DNA of 64,000 nucleotides from Streptomyces sp. NRRL S-337 (GCF_000720175.1 NZ_JOIX01000074.1:1-64000); one strand, 5' to 3'; positions 10,036 through 18,718 are shown, numbered from the stretch's first letter. A program made the numbers and translations. The notes: a model not told the origin generated them from the letters alone.

Positions 10036-11394
10036 GCGGCGCCGCCGCACCACCAGTGCCACCGCGCCCAGCACCACCACCGCACCGCCGGTGATCCCCA
10101 CCGCGGTCCAGGTGCCGCCCGAGCCGGTGCTGTCCAGCGCCGCCTGGGTGCTCCCCTGCCCGCCCTTGTGGCGCTTGCCCTGGGCGCTCACCGCGCCGGT
10201 GCCGTCGTCCTCGCTGCGCGGCCCGACCAGCCGGCCGACCGGCTCGACCTTGTCGGCCGCCGCGAACCCCCAGTCGAGCAGCTTGGCGGCCTCGCGGTAG
10301 GCCTCGTTGTGCACCGCCTTCTCCGGGTGCATGACCGTGACCAGCAGCTTGCGGTCACCGCGCTGTGCCATGCCGGTGAAGGTCGACCCGGCGTTGGTGG
10401 TCGAGCCGTTCTTCACGCCCGCGATCCCGGGATACGGCTTGATGTCGTAGTCGCCGCTCAGCAGGCGGTTGGTGTTCTGGATCCCGAACGTCGCGCGCTT
10501 GCCGTCCTTGCCCTTGTCCCCGGGGAACTGGGCGCTCGCGGTCGAGCAGTACTCGCGGAAGTCGGCGTTCCGCAGCCCGGCCCGGGCGAACAGGCTCAGG
10601 TCGTACGCGCTGGAGACCTGCCCCGGCGCGTCGTAGCCGTCCGGCGTGACGACGTGCGTGTCGTTGGCGTTCAGTTCCTTCGCGTGCCGCTGCATCTGCG
10701 TGACGGTGGCCTTCGTCCCGCCGTTCATCGCCGAGAGGGTGTGCACCGCGTCGTTCCCGGAGCGCAGGAAGACCCCGAGCCACAGGTCGTGGACCGTGTA
10801 GGTCAGGTTCTCCTTTATCCCGACCAGGCTGCTGCCCACGCCCATGCCCGCGAGGTCGGCGGGCTTGACCGTGTGCTTCTGGTTCTTCGGGAACTTCGGC
10901 AGGACGGTGTCCGCGAACAGCATCTTCAGCGTGCTGGCGGGCGCCAGTTGCCAGTGCGGGTTCTTCGCGGCCAGCACCTTGCCGGACGCGGCGTCCGAGA
11001 TGATCCAGGACCGGGCGGTCAGCGCGTCCGGCCCCGGCAGCTTCGGCGCACCGGGCTTCAGCTGCACCTGTACGCCGGGCGTGCCCAGCCGATCCCCGCC
11101 GATCCGCGACATCTTGGCCGGCGGCGCGGGGGCCTTGGGGTCCTTCTGGTCGGCGTACGCGGTGCCGGCCAGCAGCGGAGAGGCCAGCAGCCCGGAGACG
11201 GCCAGTGCGGCGGCGGCACGCAGGGACCGGCCGCGACGCACCGCCGCGCGCCCGGCGGCACCGGCGGCACGGGATGCTCCGGCGGCGCCGGCCGGACCGG
11301 AGGTGCCGGACGCATCGAGGGCGTCCGGGGCGCCGGGGGACGTGGAGGGGCGGGCAGGGACGGAAGCCGTGAAAGCACTGAAGGTCGTCGGCAC
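10024..11394 (-). CDS. D-alanyl-D-alanine carboxypeptidase, membrane anchored
   Basis: The roughly 456-residue protein (PF00768, peptidase S11) trims the terminal D-Ala from peptidoglycan stem peptides outside the membrane. Order: Ala/Gly/Arg-rich N-terminus, signal segment (AAAALAVSGLLASPLLAGTAYA), catalytic SxxK in PASTLKML, SGN in LRSGNDAV, and KNG in GVKNGSTTNAG where most family members have KTG. A C-terminal membrane helix follows (AVGITGGAVVVLGAVALVV), then RRRR. The start is uncertain: GTG at 11394 was chosen because AGAGGGG lies upstream, but the frame stays open to 11742. It is divergent from a small membrane protein. Confidence 0.85.
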   Translation of the reverse strand: MPTTFSAFTASVPARPSTSPGAPDALDASGTSGPAGAAGASRAAGAAGRAAVRRGRSLRAAAALAVSGLLASPLLAGTAYADQKDPKAPAPPAKMSRIGGDRLGTPGVQVQLKPGAPKLPGPDALTARSWIISDAASGKVLAAKNPHWQLAPASTLKMLFADTVLPKFPKNQKHTVKPADLAGMGVGSSLVGIKENLTYTVHDLWLGVFLRSGNDAVHTLSAMNGGTKATVTQMQRHAKELNANDTHVVTPDGYDAPGQVSSAYDLSLFARAGLRNADFREYCSTASAQFPGDKGKDGKRATFGIQNTNRLLSGDYDIKPYPGIAGVKNGSTTNAGSTFTGMAQRGDRKLLVTVMHPEKAVHNEAYREAAKLLDWGFAAADKVEPVGRLVGPRSEDDGTGAVSAQGKRHKGGQGSTQAALDSTGSGGTWTAVGITGGAVVVLGAVALVVRRRRAAK

Positions 11395-11481
11395 GTCGCT
11401 GAACGTACCCCTCTTCGCCCCGGTCGCCGACAGCACCCCACGGAAGAGTGCCCCTCCCGACGGCCGGATGGAGCCGCTGCC

Positions 11482-11487
11482 CATACT
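11482..11487 (+). promoter_or_regulatory. -10 element, leaderless start
   Basis: CATACT ends 8 nt before the ATG at 11495; no Shine-Dalgarno sequence is present. Confidence 0.35.
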
Positions 11488-11494
11488 GGAACCC

Positions 11495-11746
11495 ATGAAG
11501 CTCTCTCGCCCCGTGTCCTGGTTCCTGCTCGCCTTCGGGGTCTGGAGCTGGTTCATCTGGATCACTTTCGTCAAAAACCTCTGCAAGGACGGGAGCGGTC
11601 TGGCCTTCAACGACGCCGGCGACCCGACCGCGTACTTCTGGGTCCATCTGCTGCTGGCCGTGACGTCCTTTCTGTTGGGGACGGCAATCGGCGTGATCGG
11701 GTTCCGTGGCGTACGGGCCTTGCGCCGCGAGACGGCGGACAAGTAG
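11495..11746 (+). CDS. Small membrane protein (SCO4848-like)
   Basis: The 83-residue protein has two predicted membrane helices: WFLLAFGVWSWFIWITFV at about residues 8-25 and WVHLLLAVTSFLLGTAIGVIGF at about 50-71. The short loop between them (KNLCKDGSGLAFNDAGDPTA) holds one Cys. Small proteins like this are conserved in Streptomyces and have no known function. It is divergent from the carboxypeptidase, with about 100 bp shared between them. Translation is probably leaderless. Confidence 0.75.
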   Translation: MKLSRPVSWFLLAFGVWSWFIWITFVKNLCKDGSGLAFNDAGDPTAYFWVHLLLAVTSFLLGTAIGVIGFRGVRALRRETADK

Positions 11747-11750
11747 CGGA

Positions 11751-11808
11751 CGGGGCGGCTTCGGCGAACTCCCGGGGACGGACCGGCTCCTCGGTCCGCG
11801 CCGCCCCG
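11751..11808 (+). terminator. Hairpin after the small membrane protein
   Basis: CGGGGCGGC (11751-11759) pairs with GCCGCCCCG (11800-11808). An inner CGGACCG/CGGTCCG stem (11779-11785, 11792-11798) is nested inside. It begins 5 nt after the stop codon. Confidence 0.6.
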
Positions 11809-12127
11809 CCCGGGCCCCCGTCGCCCCGCCCTGCTCAGCCCGCGGCTTACTCACCCTCCGTGAACCGCCGTAATCGTCCCGGAATGTGAGCGATTCGTCG
11901 CGAGGAATTTTGCTGCGGGGTTTTCCCAGAACCGCTTCCGCCGGTCACAATCACCAGGCGACTTCCCCCGTCTCATGCGGACCCGGCGCTACCCGGGTGC
12001 GGTCACGGCTGCCCTGCCGTGCGCCGTCCCCGGCTCCGGGTGCCGCCCGTGCGGGGTGGGTGCTTTCGGATGCGTGAAGGAGATGATCTCCCGTCGAGGA
12101 GGCACGTAGGTGGAAGGAAGGCTGTCC
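11809..12127. other. Intergenic, no gene seen
   Basis: This 319-bp gap holds no convincing reading frame. It contains a perfect GGAGATGATCTCC palindrome at 12079-12091 and two ribosome-site-like segments (GAGGAGG at 12096-12102; GGAAGGAAGG at 12112-12121) serving alternative starts of the next gene. Confidence 0.6.
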
Positions 12128-12895
12128 ATGACGTCGGACGCGCGTGGTGAGGTCGAGGCGTTCATCCTGGGGGACCGGTTCTCCTGCCTGGCGGGCCGTT
12201 CGGCCTGGCGCCAGGGCGGCATCACACACCGGCACTATGACGTGCTGGGGAGCGAGGAGGCCGCCCGGCTGATGGCGCTCGATCTCGCGGAATTCGTCGG
12301 CTCGGCGGATTGGAGCGCCCGGTCCTTCACCAGCTTCATCGCCACCTTCGAGCAACCCCGCGGCGTCGACGAACTGCGCTTCGAGGAACTCCTCTGGCAG
12401 CAGCTCCAGCTCCTCCACGAGCAGGACGCGGAGAACCACCAGTGGGCGGCGGGCTATGCCGCCGACCCGCAGGCCAGGGAATTCGCGTACAGCGTGGCCG
12501 GACACCCGTTCTTCGTGATCGGCCTGCACGAGACCCACCGCCGCTGGGGCCGCCGCCCGCCCTTCCCGATGCTCGCCTTCAACTCCCACGAGCAGTTCAG
12601 CCGCATCAAGGGCGCGGGAATGTGGGACCGCCTGGCGGAGAAGATACGCAAGCAGGACATCAAGCTGCAGGGCGATATCAATCCGAATTTGCAGGAATAC
12701 GAGGAGCTTTCCGAGGCCCGCCGCTATTCCGGCCGCCCCAAGCCCGCGGAATGGCAGTGCCCGTTCGTCCCCGTCCCCGCCTCCGCCCCTGTCTCCGTCT
12801 CCGTCTCCGGCGAAGAGGGTCAGGACCGGGAAGGGGAGCTGGACCTGGGCCGGGACCGGGATCGAGACCTGGAACTGACTCCCTCGGGGGCCTGA
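12128..12895 (+). CDS. YqcI/YcgG family protein (GntA-like)
   Basis: The 255-residue protein matches the YqcI/YcgG family (PF08892). The conserved block is at about residues 120-150: GHPFFVIGLHETHRRWGRR, then FPMLAFNSHEQF. In cyanobacteria a member of this family, GntA, is a haem-dependent N-hydroxylase in guanitoxin synthesis, so some kind of haem oxygenase chemistry is possible here; no guanitoxin partner genes are nearby. The last 45 residues are a Pro/Val/Ser then acidic-Arg repeat tail and probably disordered. ATG 12128 follows GGAAGG; GTG 12110, preceded by GAGGAGG, is an equally good alternative adding six residues. Confidence 0.8.
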   Translation: MTSDARGEVEAFILGDRFSCLAGRSAWRQGGITHRHYDVLGSEEAARLMALDLAEFVGSADWSARSFTSFIATFEQPRGVDELRFEELLWQQLQLLHEQDAENHQWAAGYAADPQAREFAYSVAGHPFFVIGLHETHRRWGRRPPFPMLAFNSHEQFSRIKGAGMWDRLAEKIRKQDIKLQGDINPNLQEYEELSEARRYSGRPKPAEWQCPFVPVPASAPVSVSVSGEEGQDREGELDLGRDRDRDLELTPSGA

Positions 12896-12974
12896 GCGAG
12901 CGAGGCGCGTGGGGGCCTGAGCGAGGCGCGTGGAGAGCTGAGCCGAAGCGCGTGGGGGGCTGAGCGGAACGCGT
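12886..12974 (+). repeat. Four 21-25-bp tandem repeats spanning a stop codon
   Basis: Units at 12886-12910, 12911-12931, 12932-12953 and 12954-12974 share GGGGGCCTGAGCGAGGCGCGT. The stop codon of the YqcI/YcgG gene (12893-12895) is the TGA of the first unit, and every unit keeps that TGA. Confidence 0.88.
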
Positions 12975-13147
12975 GGGGGGAGCGGGCCGACCGGCTGTCG
13001 GCGGCCTGTGCCCCCACGGCCGGGCGCTGCTTCCCCGTCCCGGTCCGCCCCGCCCGATAGCGTGTCCATGCCCACGCCGATTCCCATGACGGTGCCCGTG
13101 CCCATGGATCGGTGTGTACGGGGGCCGGTGACTACTCGGGAGACGCG

Positions 13148-14443
13148 GTGATCTTCGCTCTGATCGCGGTGCCGGTCCTCGGCCTGTTCTTCGGCGTGCA
13201 CCGCTACGTGTGGTGCCGTCTGGTCCGCGACACCACCGCACCCGGCAGCCGGACTCGCCGCGCCGGCACCGCCGCCGCCTTCGTCCTCCCGCTGCTCTCC
13301 CTCGGCGCCCTCCTCTCCGGCCGGGCCGGCGTCCCCTTCGTGCTCCAGCAGGTGCTGGCCTGGCCCGGGTACCTCTGGCTGGCCCTGCTGCTCTACCTCG
13401 TCCTGGCACTGCTGGCCGGCGAGGTCGTACGGGCGGTGGGCCTGCGGCTCCTCCGGGGACGGGAGACACCGGCAACCACGCCTTCAGCCGCACTCCCGGT
13501 CCCGTCCCCGTCTCCGTCCCCCTCGCCCGAGACCCCCAGCGGCCCGCGGGCCCCCACCCCCTCCTCCGCCCCCACCCTCCTGCCGCCGCGCACCCCCGCC
13601 CTGCCCCCGCTCCCCACCCCGCCCCGGCGGCTCTTCCTCTCCCGGGCGGTGGCCGCCGGTGCGTCCCTGGCCGCCACGGCCGCCGTCGGGTACGGGACCG
13701 CGACCACCTTCCGCGGCCCGTCCGTGAAGCGGGTGACCGTGCCGCTGGCCAAACTGCCGCGCGCCGCGCACGGCTTCCGCATCGCCGTGGTGAGCGACAT
13801 CCACCTGGGGCCGATCCTCGGCCGCGCACACACGCGGCGCGTCGTCGAGACGGTCAACCGCACCTCTCCCGACCTGATCGCCGTCGTCGGCGACCTGGTT
13901 GACGGCAGCGTCGCCGACCTGGGCCCGGCCGCGGAGCCCCTGCGCGAACTGCGCGCCCGCCACGGCGCGTTCTTCGTCACCGGCAACCACGAGTACTACT
14001 CGGGTGCCGCCCAATGGGTGGACCACGTACGGGAGTTGGGCGTCCACCCGCTGGAGAACGCGCGGACCGCACTGCCCGGCTTCGACCTCGCGGGTGTCAA
14101 CGACCTCGCCGGTGCGACCGAACACGCCGGCCCCGACTATGAGCTGGCGCTGGGCGACCGCGACCCGGCCCGCGCCGTCGTCCTCATGGCGCACCAGCCG
14201 GTGACCATCCATGACACGGTGCGGTACGGGGTGGACCTCCAGCTCTCCGGCCACACCCACGGCGGCCAGATGTGGCCCTTCACGTACGTCGCCGAGGCCA
14301 CGAACCCGACCGTCGCGGGCCTGGAGCGCTACGGCGACACCCAGCTGTACGTGACCCGCGGAGCAGGGGCCTGGGGGCCGCCCGTACGCCTGGGCGCGCC
14401 ACCGGACGTCACGGTGATCGAACTGGCCTCCCTGCGGGCATGA
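13148..14443 (+). CDS. Membrane-anchored metallophosphoesterase
   Basis: The 431-residue protein has membrane helices near residues 2-20, 40-60 and 75-100, a long Pro/Ser linker (about 110-165), another hydrophobic segment (about 175-195), and a C-terminal calcineurin-like phosphoesterase domain. The domain shows all metal motifs: SDIHLG, VGDLVDG, GNHEYYS, MAHQP and SGHTHGGQMWP. It resembles YaeI/YkuE-type enzymes, some of which cleave lipid-linked pyrophosphates or phospholipids at the membrane; the substrate is unknown here. GTG 13148 was chosen for the GGGAG 5 nt upstream. Confidence 0.88.
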   Translation: MIFALIAVPVLGLFFGVHRYVWCRLVRDTTAPGSRTRRAGTAAAFVLPLLSLGALLSGRAGVPFVLQQVLAWPGYLWLALLLYLVLALLAGEVVRAVGLRLLRGRETPATTPSAALPVPSPSPSPSPETPSGPRAPTPSSAPTLLPPRTPALPPLPTPPRRLFLSRAVAAGASLAATAAVGYGTATTFRGPSVKRVTVPLAKLPRAAHGFRIAVVSDIHLGPILGRAHTRRVVETVNRTSPDLIAVVGDLVDGSVADLGPAAEPLRELRARHGAFFVTGNHEYYSGAAQWVDHVRELGVHPLENARTALPGFDLAGVNDLAGATEHAGPDYELALGDRDPARAVVLMAHQPVTIHDTVRYGVDLQLSGHTHGGQMWPFTYVAEATNPTVAGLERYGDTQLYVTRGAGAWGPPVRLGAPPDVTVIELASLRA

Positions 14444-14564
14444 CCGCCACCCGCTTTGATCGCCTACGGTCAGAGCGGACAGCAGGTTGCGCTCGCAGGT
14501 AACAACCCTTCTACAAAGTGCGGCACCATCCTGCGCTAAATCGGACAGATCATGACTTTCGATC

Positions 14565-14594
14565 TTGCATCGAAGGCACCCAACTCCCTAGTAT
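14565..14594 (+). promoter_or_regulatory. Promoter of the type VII secretion module
   Basis: TTGCAT (14565-14570), an 18-nt spacer and TAGTAT (14589-14594) form a good housekeeping-sigma promoter in a stretch more AT-rich than its surroundings. It lies about 90 nt before the small WXG-like gene. Confidence 0.6.
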
Positions 14595-14682
14595 TTATTG
14601 ACTTTATGTTGCCCTTAGCCACGGCTTCACGGGGCAGTGCGTGGGGAACGGGCCGGGGCAGACGGGGAAACGGGGAGAAGGA

Positions 14683-14994
14683 ATGAGCGAGCGCTTCAGG
14701 GTCGATCTCGACGAACTGGACAGCGTGGTGCGCCAACTCCGCCACCTTCGGGGCGACATGGACGAACCCAGCCAGAAGGTGAAATACAGCACGACCATTC
14801 CGAAGTCGGCATTCGGCGTGAATTTCCTCGAGGCGGGCGACCTCGCGAAGGCCCATGACGACATGCAGTCGTACATGTCGCAGGTCATCGACGCGCTCCA
14901 GGACCTCATCCACAAGTTCGGCGAGAAGACGGAAGCCAGCCGAGGCGCGTACGAGGACCAGGAGCACCAGACGAAGACCTCGATGAATGGCTGA
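14683..14994 (+). CDS. Small WXG100-like protein, type VII secretion associated
   Basis: The 103-residue protein is predicted all alpha: helix one covers about residues 8-30 (LDELDSVVRQLRHLRGDMD) and helix two about 50-90 (LEAGDLAKAHDDMQSYMSQVIDALQDLIHKFG). This is the size and layout of ESX/WXG100 substrates, although the WXG turn itself is not clear. The ATG follows GGAGAAGGA. It starts a four-gene run with a large WXG-like protein and a mycosin, which supports a type VII secretion role. Function otherwise unknown. Confidence 0.7.
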   Translation: MSERFRVDLDELDSVVRQLRHLRGDMDEPSQKVKYSTTIPKSAFGVNFLEAGDLAKAHDDMQSYMSQVIDALQDLIHKFGEKTEASRGAYEDQEHQTKTSMNG

Positions 14995-15050
14995 GCACCA
15001 CACGGGGACGCGCGCACGAAGGGCGGAGATGGAGATGAAGGGGGGCCTGC

Positions 15051-16472
15051 ATGGTTGACGCCAAGCAGGAGTACGACAGCGCCAAGGCGATGGAACAGCA
15101 GCGCAAGAACCACGAGCGGGAAGAGCGGCTGAAGTCGTTCCAGGGCCACCGTGTGCTGTCTCCCCCGTCTCCGTCGAACTTCCATCACCACGGTCTCAAT
15201 GCCCTCCGGGCGATGATCGAGCACGCCAGTCCGGAGGCGATCGAGACCTCCGGTCACCACTGGCGGGCCTCCGCCGACCGGCTGGCCGGCGACGACGGTC
15301 ACGGCGGCATCCGGAAGGCGTTCATGGACGCCGTCGACCATGCCACGGCGCACTGGGAGGGCTCGGCTGCCGATGCGTTCCGCAGGGAGGCGTCCAAGGT
15401 CCTGGAGAAGATCGACAGGACGTACGGCCATGCCCGGGTCGTCGAGCGCGCCCTGATCGGCACCAGGGGCTCGGGTCCGGAGATCGGGGTCGCGCACAAT
15501 CTTCGCGAGGCCAAGAAGGCCATGTCGAAGATCAAGGACCCTGGTGTGGTGGACCGCGCCATGGACGAGAGCGGCGACGACAGCCAGTTCAAGAAGGACA
15601 TGGCCAATCCGAAGATGGACGCCCGGATGGCGCTGGAGCTCAACAGGGACAACCTGTCCCTCACCAAGGAGCGCCAGGTCGAAGCGGTCATCGTCATGGA
15701 AGAGCTCGCAGCGCACTACCACGGCAACGGTGACGTGCTGAAGGACGGGACCGACCCGGGCGGAGTTTCGGGTGACTGGCCGAAGCATCCATCGACGAAG
15801 CACGCCCCGCCGCCGGTGAACATGCCTGTCATCGGTGGCGACCACCCGCGCACTTCCGGGAGTCAGCAGCCGCGTATGCCCAATGGGGCGGGCGGCGGAG
15901 CCGTTCCGGATGGGTTCGACGCGCCCAAGCTGCACCGCCCCGACGTGCCGGTGACCACCGGTCTCGACAGCGTGCAGGGCGGCACCCTCGCCCCGCCGAC
16001 GGGCGGCGGCACCTTCAGCGGTGGGACGACCGGCGGCAGCCACGGCGTGACCGGCGGTACGGGGGGCTTCCCCGGCGGCGCGGTCCCGCCCAGTGTCATC
16101 GGCATGCCCGGCGGCATGGGCGGATCCCGGGGCGCCGGCGGTGCCGGTGGGATGCGCGGCGGCATGCCGGGCGCCGGAGCAGCCGGCAAGACGGGCGGCC
16201 TCAAGGGCGCGGCCGGGCGCAGCGGTCCGCAGGCGCGTACCCGCGGCGGACTGGTCGGCAAGCCGGGCGGTCCCGCGGGCGGTGCCAAGCAGGGCGGCTC
16301 GGGCCTGCACCGCAGCCGCGGCGGCAAGCAGGCGGGCATGATGGGCGCCGCCGGAGCGAAGGGCAAGGGCAAGGAGAAGGAGCGCACCACCGGACAGCGC
16401 CCCGACTACCTCGTCGAGGACGAGGAGACCTGGAACCCGCAACGTAACGTTGCCCCTCGCGTCATCGAGTAG
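15051..16472 (+). CDS. WXG-containing, Gly-rich type VII secretion substrate-like protein
   Basis: The 473-residue protein has three parts. A helical domain covers about residues 40-230 with HWRASADRL and the WXG-type turn HWEGSAADAFRREASK near residue 102. A long Gly/Pro-rich region covers about 250-430 with many GG repeats. A conserved end, QRPDYLVEDEETW followed by PRVIE, occurs widely at the C-terminus of Streptomyces proteins next to mycosins. This layout suits a PPE/WXG-like secreted or surface protein; no toxin domain is visible. A terminator hairpin follows the gene directly. Confidence 0.75.
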   Translation: MVDAKQEYDSAKAMEQQRKNHEREERLKSFQGHRVLSPPSPSNFHHHGLNALRAMIEHASPEAIETSGHHWRASADRLAGDDGHGGIRKAFMDAVDHATAHWEGSAADAFRREASKVLEKIDRTYGHARVVERALIGTRGSGPEIGVAHNLREAKKAMSKIKDPGVVDRAMDESGDDSQFKKDMANPKMDARMALELNRDNLSLTKERQVEAVIVMEELAAHYHGNGDVLKDGTDPGGVSGDWPKHPSTKHAPPPVNMPVIGGDHPRTSGSQQPRMPNGAGGGAVPDGFDAPKLHRPDVPVTTGLDSVQGGTLAPPTGGGTFSGGTTGGSHGVTGGTGGFPGGAVPPSVIGMPGGMGGSRGAGGAGGMRGGMPGAGAAGKTGGLKGAAGRSGPQARTRGGLVGKPGGPAGGAKQGGSGLHRSRGGKQAGMMGAAGAKGKGKEKERTTGQRPDYLVEDEETWNPQRNVAPRVIE

Positions 16473-16500
16473 GCCGACGATAACGTCGCATGCGGCCAAC

Positions 16501-16542
16501 GAGGAAAGGCCCCGCACTCCCATGTGTGCGGGGCCTTTCCTC
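16501..16542 (+). terminator. Strong terminator between the WXG-like gene and mycosin
   Basis: GAGGAAAGGCCCCGCAC (16501-16517) pairs perfectly over 17 bp with GTGCGGGGCCTTTCCTC (16526-16542) around an 8-nt loop. Confidence 0.88.
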
Positions 16543-16587
16543 AGGCGGAACAAGGCCGCTGGACAGCACAGCAAGAAGGAGCGAAGG

Positions 16588-17775
16588 ATGAGGGTCACCC
16601 GAACACTGCGCGCGACGGTGGGTGCTGCGCTGACCGGAGCACTGCTGCTGTCCGCGGGCGGGGCCGCCTCCGCGGACCAGGTGCGCAAAGGGCAGTGGCC
16701 GCTGGAGGCGTTCGGGGCCCAGCAGCTTTGGAAGGAGGCCACCGGCAAGGGCGTGACGGTGGCCGTGCTCGACAGCGGCTTCCGCCAGACCCACCAGGAC
16801 CTGACCGGTCAGTTCGTCGCCGGTAAGAACTTCGCGAACACGTCGGCCGGGGACGGAACGGAGAAACTCTCCCCGGGTCAGGACATCCGGGACCACGGCA
16901 CGGCGATGGCCGCGATCATCGCGGGCCACGGCCACGGGCCGGGGGGCTCGGAGGGCATCAAGGGACTGGCGCCGGACGCCAAGATCATGCCCATTCCCCA
17001 GTACAAGAACGGTGCGGCAGCAACGCGGTGGGCGGTGGACCACGGGGCCGACGTCATCAACATGTCCTTCGTGGAAAGCCCGTCAGCCGACACCTGCGCC
17101 TCGATCCACTACGCGGTGGAGAAGGGCGTCGTGGTGGTGGCCGGCGTGGGCAATGACGGCCTGCCCAAGAAGAACTACCCGGCTGCCTGCCCCGGTGCCA
17201 TCGGTGTGGGCTCCGTGGACCAATACGGTGAGCCGGACGACGCCAACAACGCCAACTCCACCCTTGACCTCCTCGCTCCCGGGATGAAGATCCCCGTTGC
17301 CATGGGCAAGAGCGATAGGGACTACCGCACCGCCGACGGCAGTTCCGCCGCCACCGCCTACGTGTCCGCCGCCGCGGCCCTGCTCAAGCAGAAGTTCCCC
17401 GACCTCACCCCGGGTCAGATCGCCAACCGCCTGGTGAAGACCGCCGGTCTCGCGCAGGCCGAGAAGGCCAAGCACCTCAAGCTCCCGGACGCCCACTACG
17501 GCTACGGCTTCATCCAGCCCGGCCCCGCCCTGCGCCGCGACATCCCCGTCGGCCCGGCAGCCGGCCCCCTGCCGATGCCGCAGGGCAAAGCGCCGCAGGA
17601 GGCCGTCGTCCCCGGCGCCGACAAGCCCTCCGACCCCAATCCCCCCATGGGTGGCAAGCAGACGGCCCTGCTCATCGGCGGCATCGCCCTCGGTGTCCTG
17701 GTCGTCGCCGGTATCGTCATCGGCATCGTGGTCTCCGTTCGCCGTCGCAACTCGCGCAATCAGGCGTGGGGCTGA
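16588..17775 (+). CDS. mycP: Type VII secretion-associated serine protease mycosin
   Basis: The 395-residue subtilisin-like protease is anchored outside the membrane. A signal peptide (about residues 1-30, LLLSAGGAASA) is followed by the S8 domain with the triad Asp in VAVLDSGF, His in RDHGTAMAA and Ser in DGSSAATAYVSAA. A Pro-rich linker and a C-terminal helix (LLIGGIALGVLVVAGIVIGIVV) then RRR complete the mycosin layout. Mycosins process secreted ESX substrates and stabilise the translocon. The ATG follows AAGGAGCGAAGG. No EccB/C/D/E genes are in the window, so it may serve the main ESX machine encoded elsewhere. Confidence 0.92.
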   Translation: MRVTRTLRATVGAALTGALLLSAGGAASADQVRKGQWPLEAFGAQQLWKEATGKGVTVAVLDSGFRQTHQDLTGQFVAGKNFANTSAGDGTEKLSPGQDIRDHGTAMAAIIAGHGHGPGGSEGIKGLAPDAKIMPIPQYKNGAAATRWAVDHGADVINMSFVESPSADTCASIHYAVEKGVVVVAGVGNDGLPKKNYPAACPGAIGVGSVDQYGEPDDANNANSTLDLLAPGMKIPVAMGKSDRDYRTADGSSAATAYVSAAAALLKQKFPDLTPGQIANRLVKTAGLAQAEKAKHLKLPDAHYGYGFIQPGPALRRDIPVGPAAGPLPMPQGKAPQEAVVPGADKPSDPNPPMGGKQTALLIGGIALGVLVVAGIVIGIVVSVRRRNSRNQAWG

Positions 17776-17795
17776 GCCTCCGCTCCGGACCACTG

Positions 17796-17826
17796 CCGCG
17801 GCCGTTCCGCTCCGGAGCGGCCGCGG
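17796..17826 (+). terminator. Terminator after mycosin
   Basis: CCGCGGCCG (17796-17804) pairs with CGGCCGCGG (17818-17826); the 13-nt loop itself contains a CCGCTCCGGAGCGG-like palindrome. Confidence 0.7.
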
Positions 17827-18061
17827 TGCATGTCTTCTCGGGGTCCTGCCCGGCGCGACGGCGCTCCGGGCTCGACGGCGAAGCCCGTACTGCACGGCGG
17901 CTTTCCCGAGGAGCCGGTCTGGTCTGGCAGGGCACGAAAATGCGGTGACCGCCCGCCGAAAAGACGGACGGGGCCGAAAGTGCGGGTCCGGGCTCGGGTG
18001 CTGCGCCCGACACCACGAAGAACCGTTCGGTGGGTCGCAGCCGACCCCGAAGGAGAATGTC

Positions 18062-18718
18062 ATGGCGCACGACGCCCAGACCGCGGCACCATCTGAGGCG
18101 CCACCTGAAGCTCCGGACATGGCGCAGGTATTGAGGGCCAACCACCTCTCCCTGGCCACGTTCGTTGCTCTGCGCCTCCTGATCACCGCCGTTCTTGTGG
18201 CGATTCCGGTGGCGGCGGATCGCTTGCTGGGACTGGACTCGATCTTCCTTACGCTGTGCATTCCGGCCGGCGTGCTCCTGCTGATCTTCACGCTGTACCG
18301 CCTGGTGTACGGACTCCGGGTCGCCCAGTGCGCGCGCGTACTCCGCAGCTATCCGCTGGAGTTCCACCCCCGGGTGGTCAAGAAGCGTGAGCGGTGGACC
18401 CGGTACGGCAACGTCTTCGAGATCCGCGTGACGACGCGCGGGCAGCACGGGGCGCCGCTGATGCTGGCGGTCCACGCGGCCGGACGCCGGCGCTGGCCGG
18501 AGGGCACGGAAGACGGCGTGTGGTTCGCCGGTGACCTGCCCTTCGGCGGCGTCATGGTGGTGCCGGGAGGCAAGGAGATGTTCTTCCTGAAGCCGGCGGA
18601 CTGGGACAAGACCGGACGCCGTCGTGACGAGGCCGACCCCGAGCGTCTCGCACGAGCGGAGCAGGCGAGGCTCACGCACCGGACGAAGCGCGCGGTGATG
18701 ATGCGGCCGGGGGCCTGA
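18062..18718 (+). CDS. Membrane protein of unknown function
   Basis: The 218-residue protein has an acidic Pro/Ala-rich start, two adjacent membrane helices (about residues 40-62 and 65-85: LLITAVLVAIPVAADRLLGL and IFLTLCIPAGVLLLIFTLY), then a soluble domain with RVVKKRERWTRYGNVFEIRV and VWFAGDLPFGGVMVVPGG. The soluble part probably faces the cytoplasm. It follows the type VII module and may belong to it. ATG 18062 follows GAAGGAGAATGTC. Not recognised beyond this. Confidence 0.75.
   Translation: MAHDAQTAAPSEAPPEAPDMAQVLRANHLSLATFVALRLLITAVLVAIPVAADRLLGLDSIFLTLCIPAGVLLLIFTLYRLVYGLRVAQCARVLRSYPLEFHPRVVKKRERWTRYGNVFEIRVTTRGQHGAPLMLAVHAAGRRRWPEGTEDGVWFAGDLPFGGVMVVPGGKEMFFLKPADWDKTGRRRDEADPERLARAEQARLTHRTKRAVMMRPGA

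Noticed and set aside
15051..16472. Type VII secreted polymorphic toxin with immunity gene
   Set aside because: The C-terminal half is Gly/Pro-rich with no toxin domain, and the next gene is a mycosin, not an immunity protein.
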